A DNA stretch of 64,000 bases from Paenibacillus sp. OVF10 (GCA_022836915.1 CP094668.1:1488001-1552000), one strand, 5' to 3'; shown: positions 28,529 to 37,600, counted from the stretch's first letter. Notes: generated by a model not told the origin, from the sequence alone. Made by a program: numbers and translations.

Positions 28529-28546
28529 TTGTGATTAAAATCACAA
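28529..28546. promoter_or_regulatory. Palindromic operator upstream of DoxX gene
   Basis: TTGTGATTAAAATCACAA has perfect 8-base arms around AA. The core TGTGA-N6-TCACA is the CRP/FNR-family pattern, and the full site matches 16 of 18 positions of a Rex site (TTGTGAA-N4-TTCACAA). It lies about 100 bases before the DoxX start and may instead serve the divergent YerB gene. Flanking TAGTTCAAA repeats occur on both sides. Confidence 0.6.
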
Positions 28547-28768
28547 TCTAGTTCAAATTTTAAGTAAGGTTTGAGAAGTTCACATTTAGGACATATTTTT
28601 CTCGCGATTCGCTGTTTCAAATGTAAATTTCACGCTGTATCAAGGCCTTCTGGGCGCAGACAAATCGGATGGGGTGTGATTAAATGGAAAGAAATACGTG
28701 AAATGGTTGCCTACATGAGACATATATCACAACTTAGAACCAGGCCATATCGTTCAGGAGGTCCTATA

Positions 28769-29845
28769 TTGAAGCTTTTTAAATGGAACAAAGCAGCATC
28801 GGCTGCATCTCTGTTTATTCTCTCATTAAGTCTTGTTGCCTGCCAAAACCAGGAAGTGGCGCAGATGCCACTTCAGCCAGAACCGACACCTGCACCTGTA
28901 CAAGAAGAACAGAACGTGGAGGAGTCCAACACGTCTCTCTATACAGCACCTCTGACGGGTCTGCCTGTAGATGAAGCAATTACGCGACGACCACTCGCCG
29001 TAATGATTAATAATGCACCTGCAGCTCGGCCCCAATCGGGTCTAAGTTCAGCCGATATCATTCTTGAAGTTCTCGCTGAGGGAGGTATTACCCGTTTCAT
29101 AGCCATCTTCCAGAGTGAAGGCGGTGCTGAGACGGTTGGACCTGTTCGCAGTATACGTCCATATCTGATTGAGCTCGGCGAGAGTTATGATGGGGTACTT
29201 GTTCATGCCGGAGGCAGTCCGGAGGCGTATTCCATTTTGCAAAGGCAGCAGAAACAGCATATGGATGAAATCTCGAATGGTGGACCTTACTTCTGGCGTT
29301 CCTCGGACCGTAAAGCCCCACATAATCTGTATACTTCAGCGGACAAGCTGAGAGAAGGGTCAGATATCAAGGGTTATAGCCATGATTTCAAGTCTCCCGT
29401 ATACATCTATAACGAAGAAGGTGCGACATCCGCAGGAGAGGCAGTGAAGCAATTCGATATCCATTATTTATTGGATAGTTACCGGGTGACGTATGATTAT
29501 GATGAAGTTAGCGGACGATATATGAGAATGGTGAATGGCAAGGCAGATCAGGATCTGGATAATGGAACTCAACTTGGCGCAGCGAACATCATTGTGGCAG
29601 GTGCAGATCACAAGGTGCTCGATAGTGTAGGTCGGTTGTCCGTTAATTTGGAACAGGGCGGGGAAGCCATGTTGTTTCAGAAGGGCAAGATGATTCGTGG
29701 GCAGTGGGTGAAGAAGCAGGGGGATATTATACGGTTTGTTCAGGGTGGCAGTGAAGTTGCTCTTGTGCCTGGTAAAACCTTTATCAGCATTGTTCCCAAT
29801 CAACCGGAATTTTCTAGTCATGTGAAGCTGGCTGTGCAGCAATAA
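28769..29845 (+). CDS. yerB: YerB-like DUF3048 lipoprotein
   Basis: TTG 28769 follows CAGGAGGTCCTATA. A lipoprotein signal (FILSLSLVAC, lipobox LVAC) is followed by an acidic, Pro-rich linker and then two DUF3048 modules: TGLPVDEAITRRPLAVMINNAPAARPQSGLSSADIILEV is diagnostic, and the C-terminal half holds RGQWVKKQGDIIRFVQGG. B. subtilis YerB is an exported lipoprotein of unknown function. Repaired or extended starts upstream to 28571 lack the signal peptide logic. 358 residues. Confidence 0.9.
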   Translation: MKLFKWNKAASAASLFILSLSLVACQNQEVAQMPLQPEPTPAPVQEEQNVEESNTSLYTAPLTGLPVDEAITRRPLAVMINNAPAARPQSGLSSADIILEVLAEGGITRFIAIFQSEGGAETVGPVRSIRPYLIELGESYDGVLVHAGGSPEAYSILQRQQKQHMDEISNGGPYFWRSSDRKAPHNLYTSADKLREGSDIKGYSHDFKSPVYIYNEEGATSAGEAVKQFDIHYLLDSYRVTYDYDEVSGRYMRMVNGKADQDLDNGTQLGAANIIVAGADHKVLDSVGRLSVNLEQGGEAMLFQKGKMIRGQWVKKQGDIIRFVQGGSEVALVPGKTFISIVPNQPEFSSHVKLAVQQ

Positions 29846-30162
29846 AAGGATGTAATGAAAGAAAACGATGAAACATGTATCCATTTTTTCGTCGAAAAGG
29901 CATGATATTGTACCTTGGCGTGAAAAGTAGAATCGTGTCGATTTTGAAATTTGATGTCGAATTGTAAACGCAGTGTAAAATCTTGACTTGAATTTACCAT
30001 TATTCCAAATAATTAAGATTCATTTCAGATTAATGTGATAAGAATATAAAAAAGGATCACACCTTTTGTACAAACCATGAAACAAATATGATAAGATATC
30101 AAAGGTTGTCATTTCATGTTTCATCGGTTATCGGCAATTTTTCTCGTAAAGGGGATAGAGCT
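29846..30162. other. Gap before the DUF47-pit operon
   Basis: This 317-base AT-rich gap contains a TTGACT at 29983-29988 with AATAAT about 19 bases on, a possible promoter for the phosphate genes. GTGTCGATTTTG and GATGTCGAATTG form a rough direct repeat near 29936-29965. No gene seen. Confidence 0.35.
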
Positions 30163-30780
30163 ATGAAGCTTAAGAAGAAGAAGGATATATTTTTTGAGAC
30201 ACTGGAGAATATGGCAGATACGGTTGTTCAAGCGGCAGATTATTTCTCCCAGCATGTTTCCAACCTTCAGGATGTGACTCTTTTTGCCAATGAAATGAAG
30301 AAGTACGAGTCGAAATGTGATGATTACGTGCATACGATCATTACAGAACTCAACAAAACATTTATCACGCCGATCGAACGCGATGATATTATGGAGCTGA
30401 CAACAACACTTGATGACGTATTGGACGGACTTGAAGCAACGGCTTCCCGTTTCTATATGTACCAACTGACGGATCCGGACGAATTTATCGTTCAGTTCTC
30501 TGAAATTTTGCGCCAATCGGCTTACGAAATTCAGAAGGCAATCCATCTGCTGTCACAGAAAAAATTGCTGGCCATCCGTGAATACACCATTCGTTTGAAT
30601 GATCTGGAAAACCAGGGCGACGAAGTGCTGCGCATGTGTATCAAACATCTCTTCGCTACCGTGTCTGATCCGATTGAACTGATCAAGCGTAAGGAAATTT
30701 ACGAACGTCTTGAGACAACAACGGATGCTTGTGAAGACGTGGCGAATGTGCTCGAATCCATCATTATGCGTAATTCTTAA
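30163..30780 (+). CDS. DUF47 / PhoU-like Pit accessory protein
   Basis: ATG 30163 follows AAAGGGGATAGAG. The 205-residue all-helical protein (MKLKKKKDIFFETLENMADTVVQAA) matches YkaA of B. subtilis, a PhoU-related DUF47 protein. Conserved helices include KKYESKCDDYVHTIITELNKTFITPIERDDIMEL and TTTDACEDVANVLESI. It is followed after 14 bases by the pit transporter gene with AAGGAG overlapping its stop, the standard DUF47-Pit operon, and probably regulates or assembles that transporter. Confidence 0.92.
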   Translation: MKLKKKKDIFFETLENMADTVVQAADYFSQHVSNLQDVTLFANEMKKYESKCDDYVHTIITELNKTFITPIERDDIMELTTTLDDVLDGLEATASRFYMYQLTDPDEFIVQFSEILRQSAYEIQKAIHLLSQKKLLAIREYTIRLNDLENQGDEVLRMCIKHLFATVSDPIELIKRKEIYERLETTTDACEDVANVLESIIMRNS

Positions 30781-30794
30781 GGAGCCAGAGAATA

Positions 30795-31783
30795 ATGGAA
30801 ACAACGATTTGGGTATTAGGTATAGTCGTCTTCCTTGCACTGGCGTTTGACTTCATCAACGGTTTTCACGACACGGCGAATGCCATTGCCACTTCGGTAT
30901 CAACACGGGCACTGACGCCACGTCGTGCGATCCTTCTTGCAGCGGTGATGAACTTTGTCGGTGCGATGATGTTTACAGGCGTTGCGAAGACGATTGGGGG
31001 AGTGTGACCGACCCCACCACGCTGGATAACGGGATCGAGGTCGTCATAGTCACCTTGATCGCAGCGATTATCTGGAACCTGGTTACATGGTGGTTTGGTA
31101 TTCCGTCTTCCTCATCACATGCACTTATCGGAGCCCTTGCAGGTGCCGTGCTTGTTGGCGCAGGATCTGATAAAGTGAAATGGAGCGGATTCATTGATAT
31201 CGTCGGAGGTTTGCTATTATCACCTCTGATCGCGTTTGCCATCGGTTATGTGGTCATGACGATTCTCAAATATATTTTCGCCAAACGCAGTCCGCATAAC
31301 GTGAATAAAGGTTTCCGTACGGTACAGATTTTCACGGCTGCACTGCAAGCATTCACACATGGTACGAATGATGCACAGAAAGCGATGGGTATAATTACGT
31401 TTGCTTTGGTTGCAGCAGGTGTACAAGATCATCTGGAAGTGCCGCTGTGGGTTAAAATCTCAGCAGCAACCGCGATGGCTCTGGGTACATCCATTGGTGG
31501 TTGGAAAATCATCAAAACGATGGGTACCAAAATCTTTAAAATTGAACCGATCAACGGATTCGCCGCCGATCTGTCAGCTGCTTCCGTTATTTTCACAGCA
31601 ACGTTGCTTCACCTTCCAGTTAGTACGACGCACGCGATCACATCAGCTATTCTGGGTGTAGGTTCCGCGAAACGTTTCTCTGCTGTGAAATGGGGACTAG
31701 CTGGACGTATCATTATTACGTGGTTCATTACGATTCCGATTACTGCGGGACTGGCAGGATTGCTCTACTGGATTATTTTCTAA
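30795..31783 (+). CDS. pit: Inorganic phosphate transporter, Pit family, frameshifted as sequenced
   Basis: The protein is a low-affinity metal-phosphate/proton symporter like YkaB. The N-terminal Pit signature FDFINGFHDTANAIATSVSTRALTP is followed by a break in the G5 run 30996-31000. One more G restores KTIGGSVTDPTTLDNGIEV and an open frame to 31783 (329 residues). The second half has the inverted repeat of the signature, FTHGTNDAQKAMGIITFAL, and about nine or ten membrane helices in total. It is translated with the DUF47 gene upstream. Confidence 0.92.
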
Positions 31784-31853
31784 AAGAGAAGTTATCCCGA
31801 ACGAATTCGGGGTTACCAGACAATCTGTTCATAACTGTGTGAATATCGGGATA

Positions 31854-31987
31854 TGTGGATAATTATACAACCAAAATCAAGAGACGCCTGTGCATGAACG
31901 TGTGGACAGGCTGGATATGTGGATAGCCATCCGTGGAATGATAAACCAAAAGAAGATATTCCTGTGGATACAGGGAACTGTGGATAG
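31854..31987. other. Cluster of DnaA-box-like 9-mers
   Basis: TGTGGATAA at 31854-31862 is the exact complement of the DnaA box TTATCCACA. TGTGGATAG (31918), TGTGGATAC (31963) and TGTGGATAG (31979) each differ by one base, and TGTGGACAG (31901) by two. All five lie in one orientation within 134 bases, in two pairs spaced 16-17 bases apart. Confidence 0.65.
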
Positions 31988-31998
31988 GGAAATGAGAG

Positions 31999-32021
31999 AA
32001 GCCAACAGGGTTGGCTTTTTT
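31999..32021 (+). terminator. Rho-independent terminator
   Basis: AAGCCAAC-AGG-GTTGGCTT running into TTTTTT. Probably the end of the DUF47-pit transcript, placed after the DnaA-box cluster. Confidence 0.85.
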
Positions 32022-32088
32022 GTTGTCGAGTTTGAAGGTACCTGTGTACAATAACGTATAGATACAGGACAAGGATGTGATCTGATTT

Positions 32089-33048
32089 ATGATTCGTACA
32101 CTCGCCATTACACGAGAACATCAAGTCTCCGTTAACGTACCACTTACACAGCTGGATCTGAACGATTACGCCTGGGTATGGGCCGATTTTAACCAGCCAA
32201 CGGAAGAGGAAAGCTGTTTGCTGGATACATATTTTCATTTTCATCCATTAGCCATAGAGGACTGTCTGCATGTGTTGCAGCGGCCCAAGCTCGATTATTA
32301 TGATAATCTGCAGTTTCTTGTGCTGCATGCACTGAACCCGTCCACACTGGAAGCCGAGGAGGTTGACTTGTTTCTCGGATCTAACTTCCTAGTGTCTTTT
32401 CATCATGGCGTATTGGAGGAAGTGGATGAAGCGTGGGAACGCTTGTTGCACCATGCACATGAACGAACCATCTGGGCGCGAGGTCCGGTGGCAGCAGCCT
32501 ATACGGTGATGGACAAGTTGGTGGATCATTATTTTCCGTCTTTATTTGCGATTGAGGATGAACTGGCTGAACTGGAGAACCGGGGTGGACAAGAGTCGGT
32601 TGAAGACTTGATGAACCAGGTGTTTGATCTGCGGACTCGATTGCTGAAGCTTAGAAGAACCGTAGTACCGATGCGGGATCTGCTCTATCGGGTGGTGAAC
32701 TCCCAGCATGTGCAGCGAACAGGTGAACATACGGCTTATTTTACCGATATCTATGACCATTTATTGAAGCTGACAGACATGATCGAAGCCGATCGGGAGA
32801 TGACCGCTGACCTGCGCGACAGTTATATTTCCCTGAACTCGAACCGGATGAATCAGATCATGAAGACACTCACGGTGATTACGACCGTATTTATGCCGCT
32901 CACACTGATTGCGGGTATATATGGCATGAACTTTGCCTATATGCCTGAGCTTCAATGGAAGTTTGGGTATGGTGCGGTGCTTCTGTTAATGTTTGTGCTT
33001 GGCGGGAGTATGGTGGCTTGGTTTGTGAAGCGGGGATGGTTTAAGTAG
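32089..33048 (+). CDS. corA: CorA family divalent cation transporter
   Basis: The 319-residue protein has the long cytoplasmic N-terminal funnel domain (HFHPLAIEDCLHVLQRPKLDYYDN) and two C-terminal membrane helices. The pore signature YGMNF follows TTVFMPLTLIAGI, and the loop after it is short (AYMPELQW). It is a magnesium, cobalt or nickel channel by family. ATG 32089 follows AAGGATGTGA at somewhat long spacing. The end KRGWFK is typical of the CorA C-terminus. Confidence 0.93.
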   Translation: MIRTLAITREHQVSVNVPLTQLDLNDYAWVWADFNQPTEEESCLLDTYFHFHPLAIEDCLHVLQRPKLDYYDNLQFLVLHALNPSTLEAEEVDLFLGSNFLVSFHHGVLEEVDEAWERLLHHAHERTIWARGPVAAAYTVMDKLVDHYFPSLFAIEDELAELENRGGQESVEDLMNQVFDLRTRLLKLRRTVVPMRDLLYRVVNSQHVQRTGEHTAYFTDIYDHLLKLTDMIEADREMTADLRDSYISLNSNRMNQIMKTLTVITTVFMPLTLIAGIYGMNFAYMPELQWKFGYGAVLLLMFVLGGSMVAWFVKRGWFK

Positions 33049-33164
33049 AAATGTTATACCTTACTGCTCCGTATACAGTTCCACCCTTTCGGTGATAAGC
33101 GCAAGCTATTGCGAGCAGATCATCAGAAGAAGATTGCATAGCTGAAGCAACGTTTGTTACATAT

Positions 33165-33234
33165 AAAAAGGCCACTGGACAAGGATCTCGAGCAGGATTA
33201 ACTGTCGGGAGATGATGCTTGCCAGGTGGCCTTT
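33165..33234. terminator. Long-loop hairpin between corA and alkC
   Basis: AAAAAGGCCAC (33165-33175) pairs with GTGGCCTTT (33226-33234) across a loop of about 50 bases. A terminator function for the two convergent genes is plausible but the T tract is short. Confidence 0.4.
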
Positions 33235-33329
33235 CTGATTCTTCTATAGAAGTTTTGAAAATAAATGTATCCACATGTGAATAATTATTCCGCAGCAATA
33301 AGCTGTGTATAACTTACGATGTCTTCCTG

Positions 33330-34418
33330 TTACTCCATTTCAAGGACAAAAGAAGTCGTTGCTGCCGCTTTACCATTCACAACAATTGTTAGCGTATGCA
33401 GACCGGCATAATATTTTCTCGTTGTGATGACTTTGAAAGATTGTTTGGTGGCTACCTTGGTTCTTCCTGTCGGGTACATTTTATCAGAGCATTTGAATCG
33501 TTTGGGAGCCTGCTTGCCGTTTGCTTTCATATAACCCATCTCATATTCAATTCGCAGCATCTGTGACTCACCGCTCTCATTAACGACATCAAACGAGAAA
33601 TGAAGATCCTCGCCAATGCTAATCGTATCCTGGACAAGCTGAAGCTGCTCAATGTGAATCGAATCCTGCTCGTTATAACCAAAAAGACTTAGTGCTTTGC
33701 TATGTCCTTTCTTCAGTAATGATCTGCTGGCATGCCGGACAATCCAGTCGGTGTGTACATGTTGTCCGTACCAGGTCGTGGCCAGATCCATAACCAGTTC
33801 AGGGTGGTCCTTGGAGATGTCATTCAGATGATTGGCGACACTTTTGCGAACATAGAGGGACTCGTCCTGTTTCAATGCATGCAGAATCGGAAGTACAGGT
33901 GTTGGATCAATGATAAAGTTCTGGAGTTTGGCACCCCATGGCAAACGTGGCCGGCTGCCTTCACTGGCAAGTCTGCGGATATGCTCGTTGTTGCTCTCTG
34001 CCCACGCCATCATATGTTTCATCGTTTGGATTGGATAATGTTTAATAAACGGGCGTACCGCGAACTCGGAGCTGGAATAAGGTGTGAAGAGGGTCAGATA
34101 CTTCATGGATAACTCGTAATCCTCTGGGTCAAGTCCGTTCACTTCGATAAAATCCGGTACAAACAGATATTCAACGCCTCTCATATTCGGAGCGGCTTGT
34201 TCAATAATATGTAATGCTTCCTCATAATTGTCGGGCAGTACTGCAGTCAGGGCCAGTGTGATTCGGCGAATGCGCGCTTTGAATTCCAACTGTTCCCAGC
34301 CTTCAGCAAAAACCAATTCATGAAATTGCTGTGTATCCAGCTTAGGGTAGAATTGACGCAACTGTTCGCCGGTCCGATCGATTAATGCGGGAGTGTATTT
34401 GTCTTTGATAAGTTCCAT
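33330..34418 (-). CDS. alkC: DNA alkylation repair protein, AlkC-like, with C-terminal beta domain
   Basis: The 362-residue protein is built of HEAT-like helical repeats (about 1-250), with the AlkC motif RRLASEGSRPRLPWG near residue 145 and DESLYVRKSVANHLNDISKDHP after it. AlkC enzymes excise N3-methyladenine from DNA. After about residue 255 a beta-rich domain of about 105 residues is attached (HFSFDVVNESGESQMLRIEYEMGY), as in the longer Bacillota AlkC subgroup. The start at 34418 has AAAGGAGGCGGACC directly upstream. Convergent with corA. Confidence 0.85.
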   Translation of the reverse strand: MELIKDKYTPALIDRTGEQLRQFYPKLDTQQFHELVFAEGWEQLEFKARIRRITLALTAVLPDNYEEALHIIEQAAPNMRGVEYLFVPDFIEVNGLDPEDYELSMKYLTLFTPYSSSEFAVRPFIKHYPIQTMKHMMAWAESNNEHIRRLASEGSRPRLPWGAKLQNFIIDPTPVLPILHALKQDESLYVRKSVANHLNDISKDHPELVMDLATTWYGQHVHTDWIVRHASRSLLKKGHSKALSLFGYNEQDSIHIEQLQLVQDTISIGEDLHFSFDVVNESGESQMLRIEYEMGYMKANGKQAPKRFKCSDKMYPTGRTKVATKQSFKVITTRKYYAGLHTLTIVVNGKAAATTSFVLEME

Positions 34419-34514
34419 GGTCCGCCTCCTTTAGTTATTATCAAGTATACCTCAAATTGCAGAAATAAGAACATAAGTTCCTGAAATTTTTGATATATTA
34501 ATGAACGGTGTTAA

Positions 34515-34541
34515 GGCACCCACCTTCTGTAAGGGGGTGCC
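34515..34541 (-). terminator. Hairpin at the 3' end of yqfQ-like gene
   Basis: GGCACCC...GGGTGCC with inner ACCTT...AAGG pairing. On the minus strand it is followed only by TTAAC, so it is a weak terminator candidate. Confidence 0.5.
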
Positions 34542-34550
34542 TGGATGAAT

Positions 34551-35188
34551 TTAACCTTTGCGACTTTTGGGACGGCGCTTGGTGGTATTGGATTTGCGGC
34601 GGACTGGAGTTGTATTGCGGCGACGTGTAGCATTCGTTGTTTTGTTCCGACGTTTGCTTTTACGTTTCCGGGGCGGCGTATATTCTTCATAGTCTGCATC
34701 AGCTGCGCTGTTATTCGATTTTCCTTTTCCAAAAGGCAGAATGCCCATAACGAGTTTCATCATCGGAGCCATCTGCTGGATACCACCAACGACCTTCTGC
34801 ATTTTGCCTATTCCACTCATAATCCCGTCAATACCGCCGAAGCGGTCAATCATTCCTTTTAACTCACCGATGTTGGCTAACGAAAACCCGGAACTGCCTG
34901 TAGCAGCAGGCGCCTGTACCGGAGCAGGGGAACCACCTGAGCTCCACCTCCATAAAAGTTCCCGCCAGCCACACCTTGCCCATAGGGTACGACTGCAGAA
35001 GCTTCGACTTCACCGAAGCCCGGGTAATGGGGTTCTACGCCAGGATACATCGGTTGAATCTGAGTTTCATTTAAAGACCGCGGAACCACACCGGGCGGCA
35101 TATAGGCAGAAGTATGTGCCTGCCGATGAGCATGAGAAGACGGACGCTGCCCTGGTGCTGGCTGGCGGTGATAATAATGCTGTGGCAT
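34551..35188 (-). CDS. YqfQ/VrrA-like protein, frameshifted as sequenced
   Basis: The N-terminal 100 residues are rich in His, Pro, Tyr and Gly (MPQHYYHRQPAPGQRPSSHAH) and resemble the VrrA/YqfQ coat-associated family. The frame breaks near 34939-34942 on the plus strand; one more base restores GGASGGSPAPVQAPAATG and joins the second half, FSLANIGELKGMIDRFGGIDGIMSGIGKMQKVVGG, which then ends in a very basic tail (PPRKRKSKRRNK). The repaired protein has 212 residues. AAGGAACG precedes ATG 35188. In Bacillus such proteins are linked to the spore; that role is inferred. Confidence 0.75.
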
Positions 35189-35639
35189 GAACGATCACGT
35201 TCCTTCTATTGGATTTCGGAATTGCGTTCCATGAGTTGCATGACAGATGTACATCATAGACCCTTGTGGAACTCCCTTTTGTTATACTGTATGTCATTCG
35301 CGGAGAGACGGCGTAGGCGGGTATCCCGGAAAACGGGATATTTGCGGATTTGGGCGCATCTATGATGGCAGGTTCACGAAGAGTAAAATGAAGTTTAGAC
35401 ACAAAATTGTAACATTTAGGAGGATTGAAATCCTACATAAGTAATCGGATATATACAGGTGAAAACTGGGAAATAGCGCGTTAAATTCGCCCGATGTACG
35501 CGAGGGAGGACAATAGTACCTTTTGTAAGCGGTAACATGTATTTTTATTCTGTAGTGCGTGAAATCGGTAACGCTTGAAATACCAACTCAGGGTGAGTAC
35601 AATGTAGGTACACAGTAACCGCTAGGGGATGATGATGAA
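35189..35639. other. Regulatory gap upstream of yerC
   Basis: This 451-base region has an ATCCCG-GAAAA-CGGGAT hairpin at 35325-35341 and two cre-like sites close to yerC (listed separately). No convincing gene: ORFs on both strands lack ribosome binding sites and family matches. Confidence 0.45.
35524..35580. promoter_or_regulatory. Pair of cre-like sites upstream of yerC
   Basis: TGTAAGCGGTAACA at 35524-35537 fits the CcpA consensus TGWAANCGNTNWCA at every position. A second copy in opposite orientation, CGGTAACGCTTGAA at 35566-35579, shares the core but has a mismatch. They lie 60-115 bases before the yerC start. Confidence 0.6.
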
Positions 35640-35930
35640 ATGCAGCTGAAAAAGCTAAATGATAAAAGCATTGAACAACTATTCGAGGCTATTTTGACGC
35701 TAAAAGATATTGAAGAGTGTTATGTTTTCTTTGATGACCTCTGCACAGTTAACGAGATCCAATCCATGTCCCAGCGGCTGGAAGTGGCTCGTATGTTGGG
35801 TAAAGGCAATACGTATAACCAGATTGAAGCAGAGACAGGTGCGAGTACAGCTACAATTTCACGTGTGAAGCGCTGCCTGAATTACGGCAATGATGGTTAT
35901 AAAATGACGCTGGAACGCCTGGGACGCTAA
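35640..35930 (+). CDS. yerC: YerC/YecD family TrpR-like DNA-binding protein
   Basis: The 96-residue protein matches YerC throughout: MQLKKLNDKSIEQLFEAILTLKDIEECYVFFDDLCTV, then the Trp-repressor-like helix-turn-helix GNTYNQIEAETGASTATISRVKRCLNYGNDGY. B. subtilis YerC influences DNA replication regulation and is otherwise poorly known. AGGGGATGATG precedes ATG 35640. The CbiX gene follows after a single base, so the two form an operon, and cre-like sites lie upstream. Confidence 0.93.
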   Translation: MQLKKLNDKSIEQLFEAILTLKDIEECYVFFDDLCTVNEIQSMSQRLEVARMLGKGNTYNQIEAETGASTATISRVKRCLNYGNDGYKMTLERLGR

Positions 35931-35931
35931 C

Positions 35932-36716
35932 ATGAAGAAGCCGGGTGTACTCATCATCAGTCACGGTTCACAGGAGCAGACCTGGGTGGAATCCGTCGAT
36001 GACGCGATCTCCCGGTTGAATCTGCCTGTTCCATTACCGGTTGAAGCCGGTTTTCTTGAACTTGTGGAAGGACGCCTGATCCAGGACGGTATCGACCGAC
36101 TGGAAGCACAAGGCGTAACCGATATTCTGGTCGTACCTCTATTTGTTTCGTCCGGGAGTACACATGTGGATGAAATTGAATATGCCATTGGTGCAAAGGA
36201 AACACCTGATCGCGAAACGGATCTGGAATCGTTCGATGTGAAGGCTCGGGTTCACTTTGGTTATCCAGTGGATAACGATCCGGATATTGCCGTGATGGTG
36301 TGGGACAAAGTCCGATTATTGTCGCAGCAACCGGAGAAGGAAACGATTTTGCTGGTAGGCCATGGGAGTATTCATGATGGTTTTCGCGAGCGTTGGGAAG
36401 CCGGAATTTCTTCCTTGCAGAGCGTGTGCAGGAAGTTAGTGGTGTAGCCCATACGGATTATGCATTGCTGAATCCGGAGAGTGTGTACAACAAAGTGAAG
36501 TACTGGAGCGAAGAGCGGGGGAACCGAGTCATTGTGGCGCCGCTGTTTTTGAGTGCCGGTTATTTCACGAGGAACGTTATTCCGGATCGGCTACAGGAAC
36601 TGAACTATGTGTACAGCGGTGAGACACTGTTGCCACATCCATTGCTTGTGCAGTGGCTGGAGCGCCAGATCCAGATTTTGCTGGAGAGATGTAATGAGGT
36701 TAAAGCTTCTTCTTGA
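35932..36716 (+). CDS. CbiX-type sirohydrochlorin chelatase, frameshifted as sequenced
   Basis: CbiX/SirB enzymes insert cobalt or iron into sirohydrochlorin. The N-terminal half has LIISHGSQEQTWVE and LVVPLFVSSGSTHVDEIEYAI (chelatase His and Glu region). After GHGSIHDGFRERWEAGIS the frame breaks at 36411-36412; one more T restores FLAERVQEVSGVAHTDYALLNPE and an open frame to 36716 (261 residues, two CbiX repeats, the double-domain form). The second half has VIVAPLFLSAGYFTRNVIPDRL. No other cobalamin or siroheme gene is adjacent. Confidence 0.85.
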
Positions 36717-36804
36717 AATGATCGCTTTGGCATAGGTGTGTGATCACATCGCTCGCAGTAATGTCGCACCAATTGATTTGAACTCCATAGCTTCATAAAC
36801 AATC

Positions 36805-36833
36805 AAACCACGTCGAAGGACGTGGTTTTTGTT
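36805..36833 (+). terminator. Rho-independent terminator
   Basis: AAACCACGTC-GAAG-GACGTGGTTT followed by TTG. Ends the yerC-cbiX transcript opposite the convergent TetR gene. Confidence 0.9.
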
Positions 36834-36862
36834 TGTTGTAGATCACTTGAGCGAGGATTAGT

Positions 36863-37432
36863 TTATCCATTAATGGGTGCGTGCAATTGCAGATGTAGCT
36901 CCAGTAAACTTATTAATTGGTCAACGATTTCCTCGGCCGGATAAGGCATGGAATTCATAATCCACCACTCCAGGAGGCCCACAGCAGCGGAAGCAAGAAA
37001 CTGTATGGTGATCTCTTTTTTCATACCCTCCTGAATGCCACAGGCATCCATCTGTTCCTCCACTCCTTGGACCAACAATCCCATCAACTTACTACGGAAT
37101 GCCGGAATACCTTTTTTGGTTAGAAGTGTGGTATAGGTCGTGGCATGCTGTTCCAGATAACGGAAAGTTCTGAGCAGCGCATCCTTTGCGGTAACGGATG
37201 TTGGAGTAGGGCTTTCCATCATACAGGCATCCAACAACTGCTGCAAATAGGTTTCAATGCATTGATCCAACAGATCGAACTTGTCAGCATAATGCAAATA
37301 GATTGTTCCTCGGTTTACATTAGCCCGATCAGCAATATCGTTTATCGTAATTTGCTCAAAATCCTGTTCCTCCAGTAACCCCACAAAAGCTTCGATTATC
37401 GCCTTTCGTGTCTTGAGTACTCGTCTGTCCAT
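36863..37432 (-). CDS. TetR family transcriptional regulator
   Basis: The 189-residue protein starts at 37432 behind AGGAGGGGCC (MDRRVLKTRKAIIEAFVGLL). The N-terminal helix-turn-helix is ITINDIADRANVNRGTIYLHYADKFDLLDQ; the C-terminal domain resembles TetR_C with a final WWIMNSMPYPAEEIVDQLISLL segment. It is divergent from the ketopantoate-reductase-like gene, and inverted repeats in the 168-base interval are likely its operators, so it probably represses both itself and that gene. Confidence 0.92.
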   Translation of the reverse strand: MDRRVLKTRKAIIEAFVGLLEEQDFEQITINDIADRANVNRGTIYLHYADKFDLLDQCIETYLQQLLDACMMESPTPTSVTAKDALLRTFRYLEQHATTYTTLLTKKGIPAFRSKLMGLLVQGVEEQMDACGIQEGMKKEITIQFLASAAVGLLEWWIMNSMPYPAEEIVDQLISLLELHLQLHAPING

Positions 37433-37472
37433 GGCCCCTCCTATGATGGTTTTCAACAATAAGGAATCATTC

Positions 37473-37578
37473 GTTGATTATTCAACAAAAACGGATATTT
37501 TAACGATTGAAGCACAGTAGGTGCTTTGTTACTCTTATTTTATCAACAAATGTTCATAAAGCAACGAATATTGATAAA
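37473..37578. promoter_or_regulatory. Inverted repeats in TetR/panE divergent promoter
   Basis: GTTGA-TTAT-TCAAC lies at 37473-37486. Perfect 8-base arms TTTATCAA (37539-37546) and TTGATAAA (37571-37578) flank AACGAAT-like repeats. TTGTTGAA-type half sites recur near 37453. These are candidate operators for the TetR regulator. Confidence 0.55.
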
Positions 37579-37600
37579 ATATGAAATAGAGGGATAAACA

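Larger units (their letters stand above)
31784..32088. other. Pit-corA intergenic region
   Basis: The gap holds a CCCGAA-CGAA-TTCGGG hairpin near 31798, a cluster of DnaA-box-like 9-mers and a terminator at 31999. An ORF on the minus strand across it is a shadow without a ribosome binding site. Confidence 0.5.

Noticed and set aside
31863..32108. Minus-strand ORFs over the DnaA-box cluster
   Set aside because: They lack ribosome binding sites and family resemblance.
33280..33300. Extra DnaA-like sequence GTATCCACA near 33269
   Set aside because: A single isolated one-mismatch site, expected by chance; not part of the cluster.
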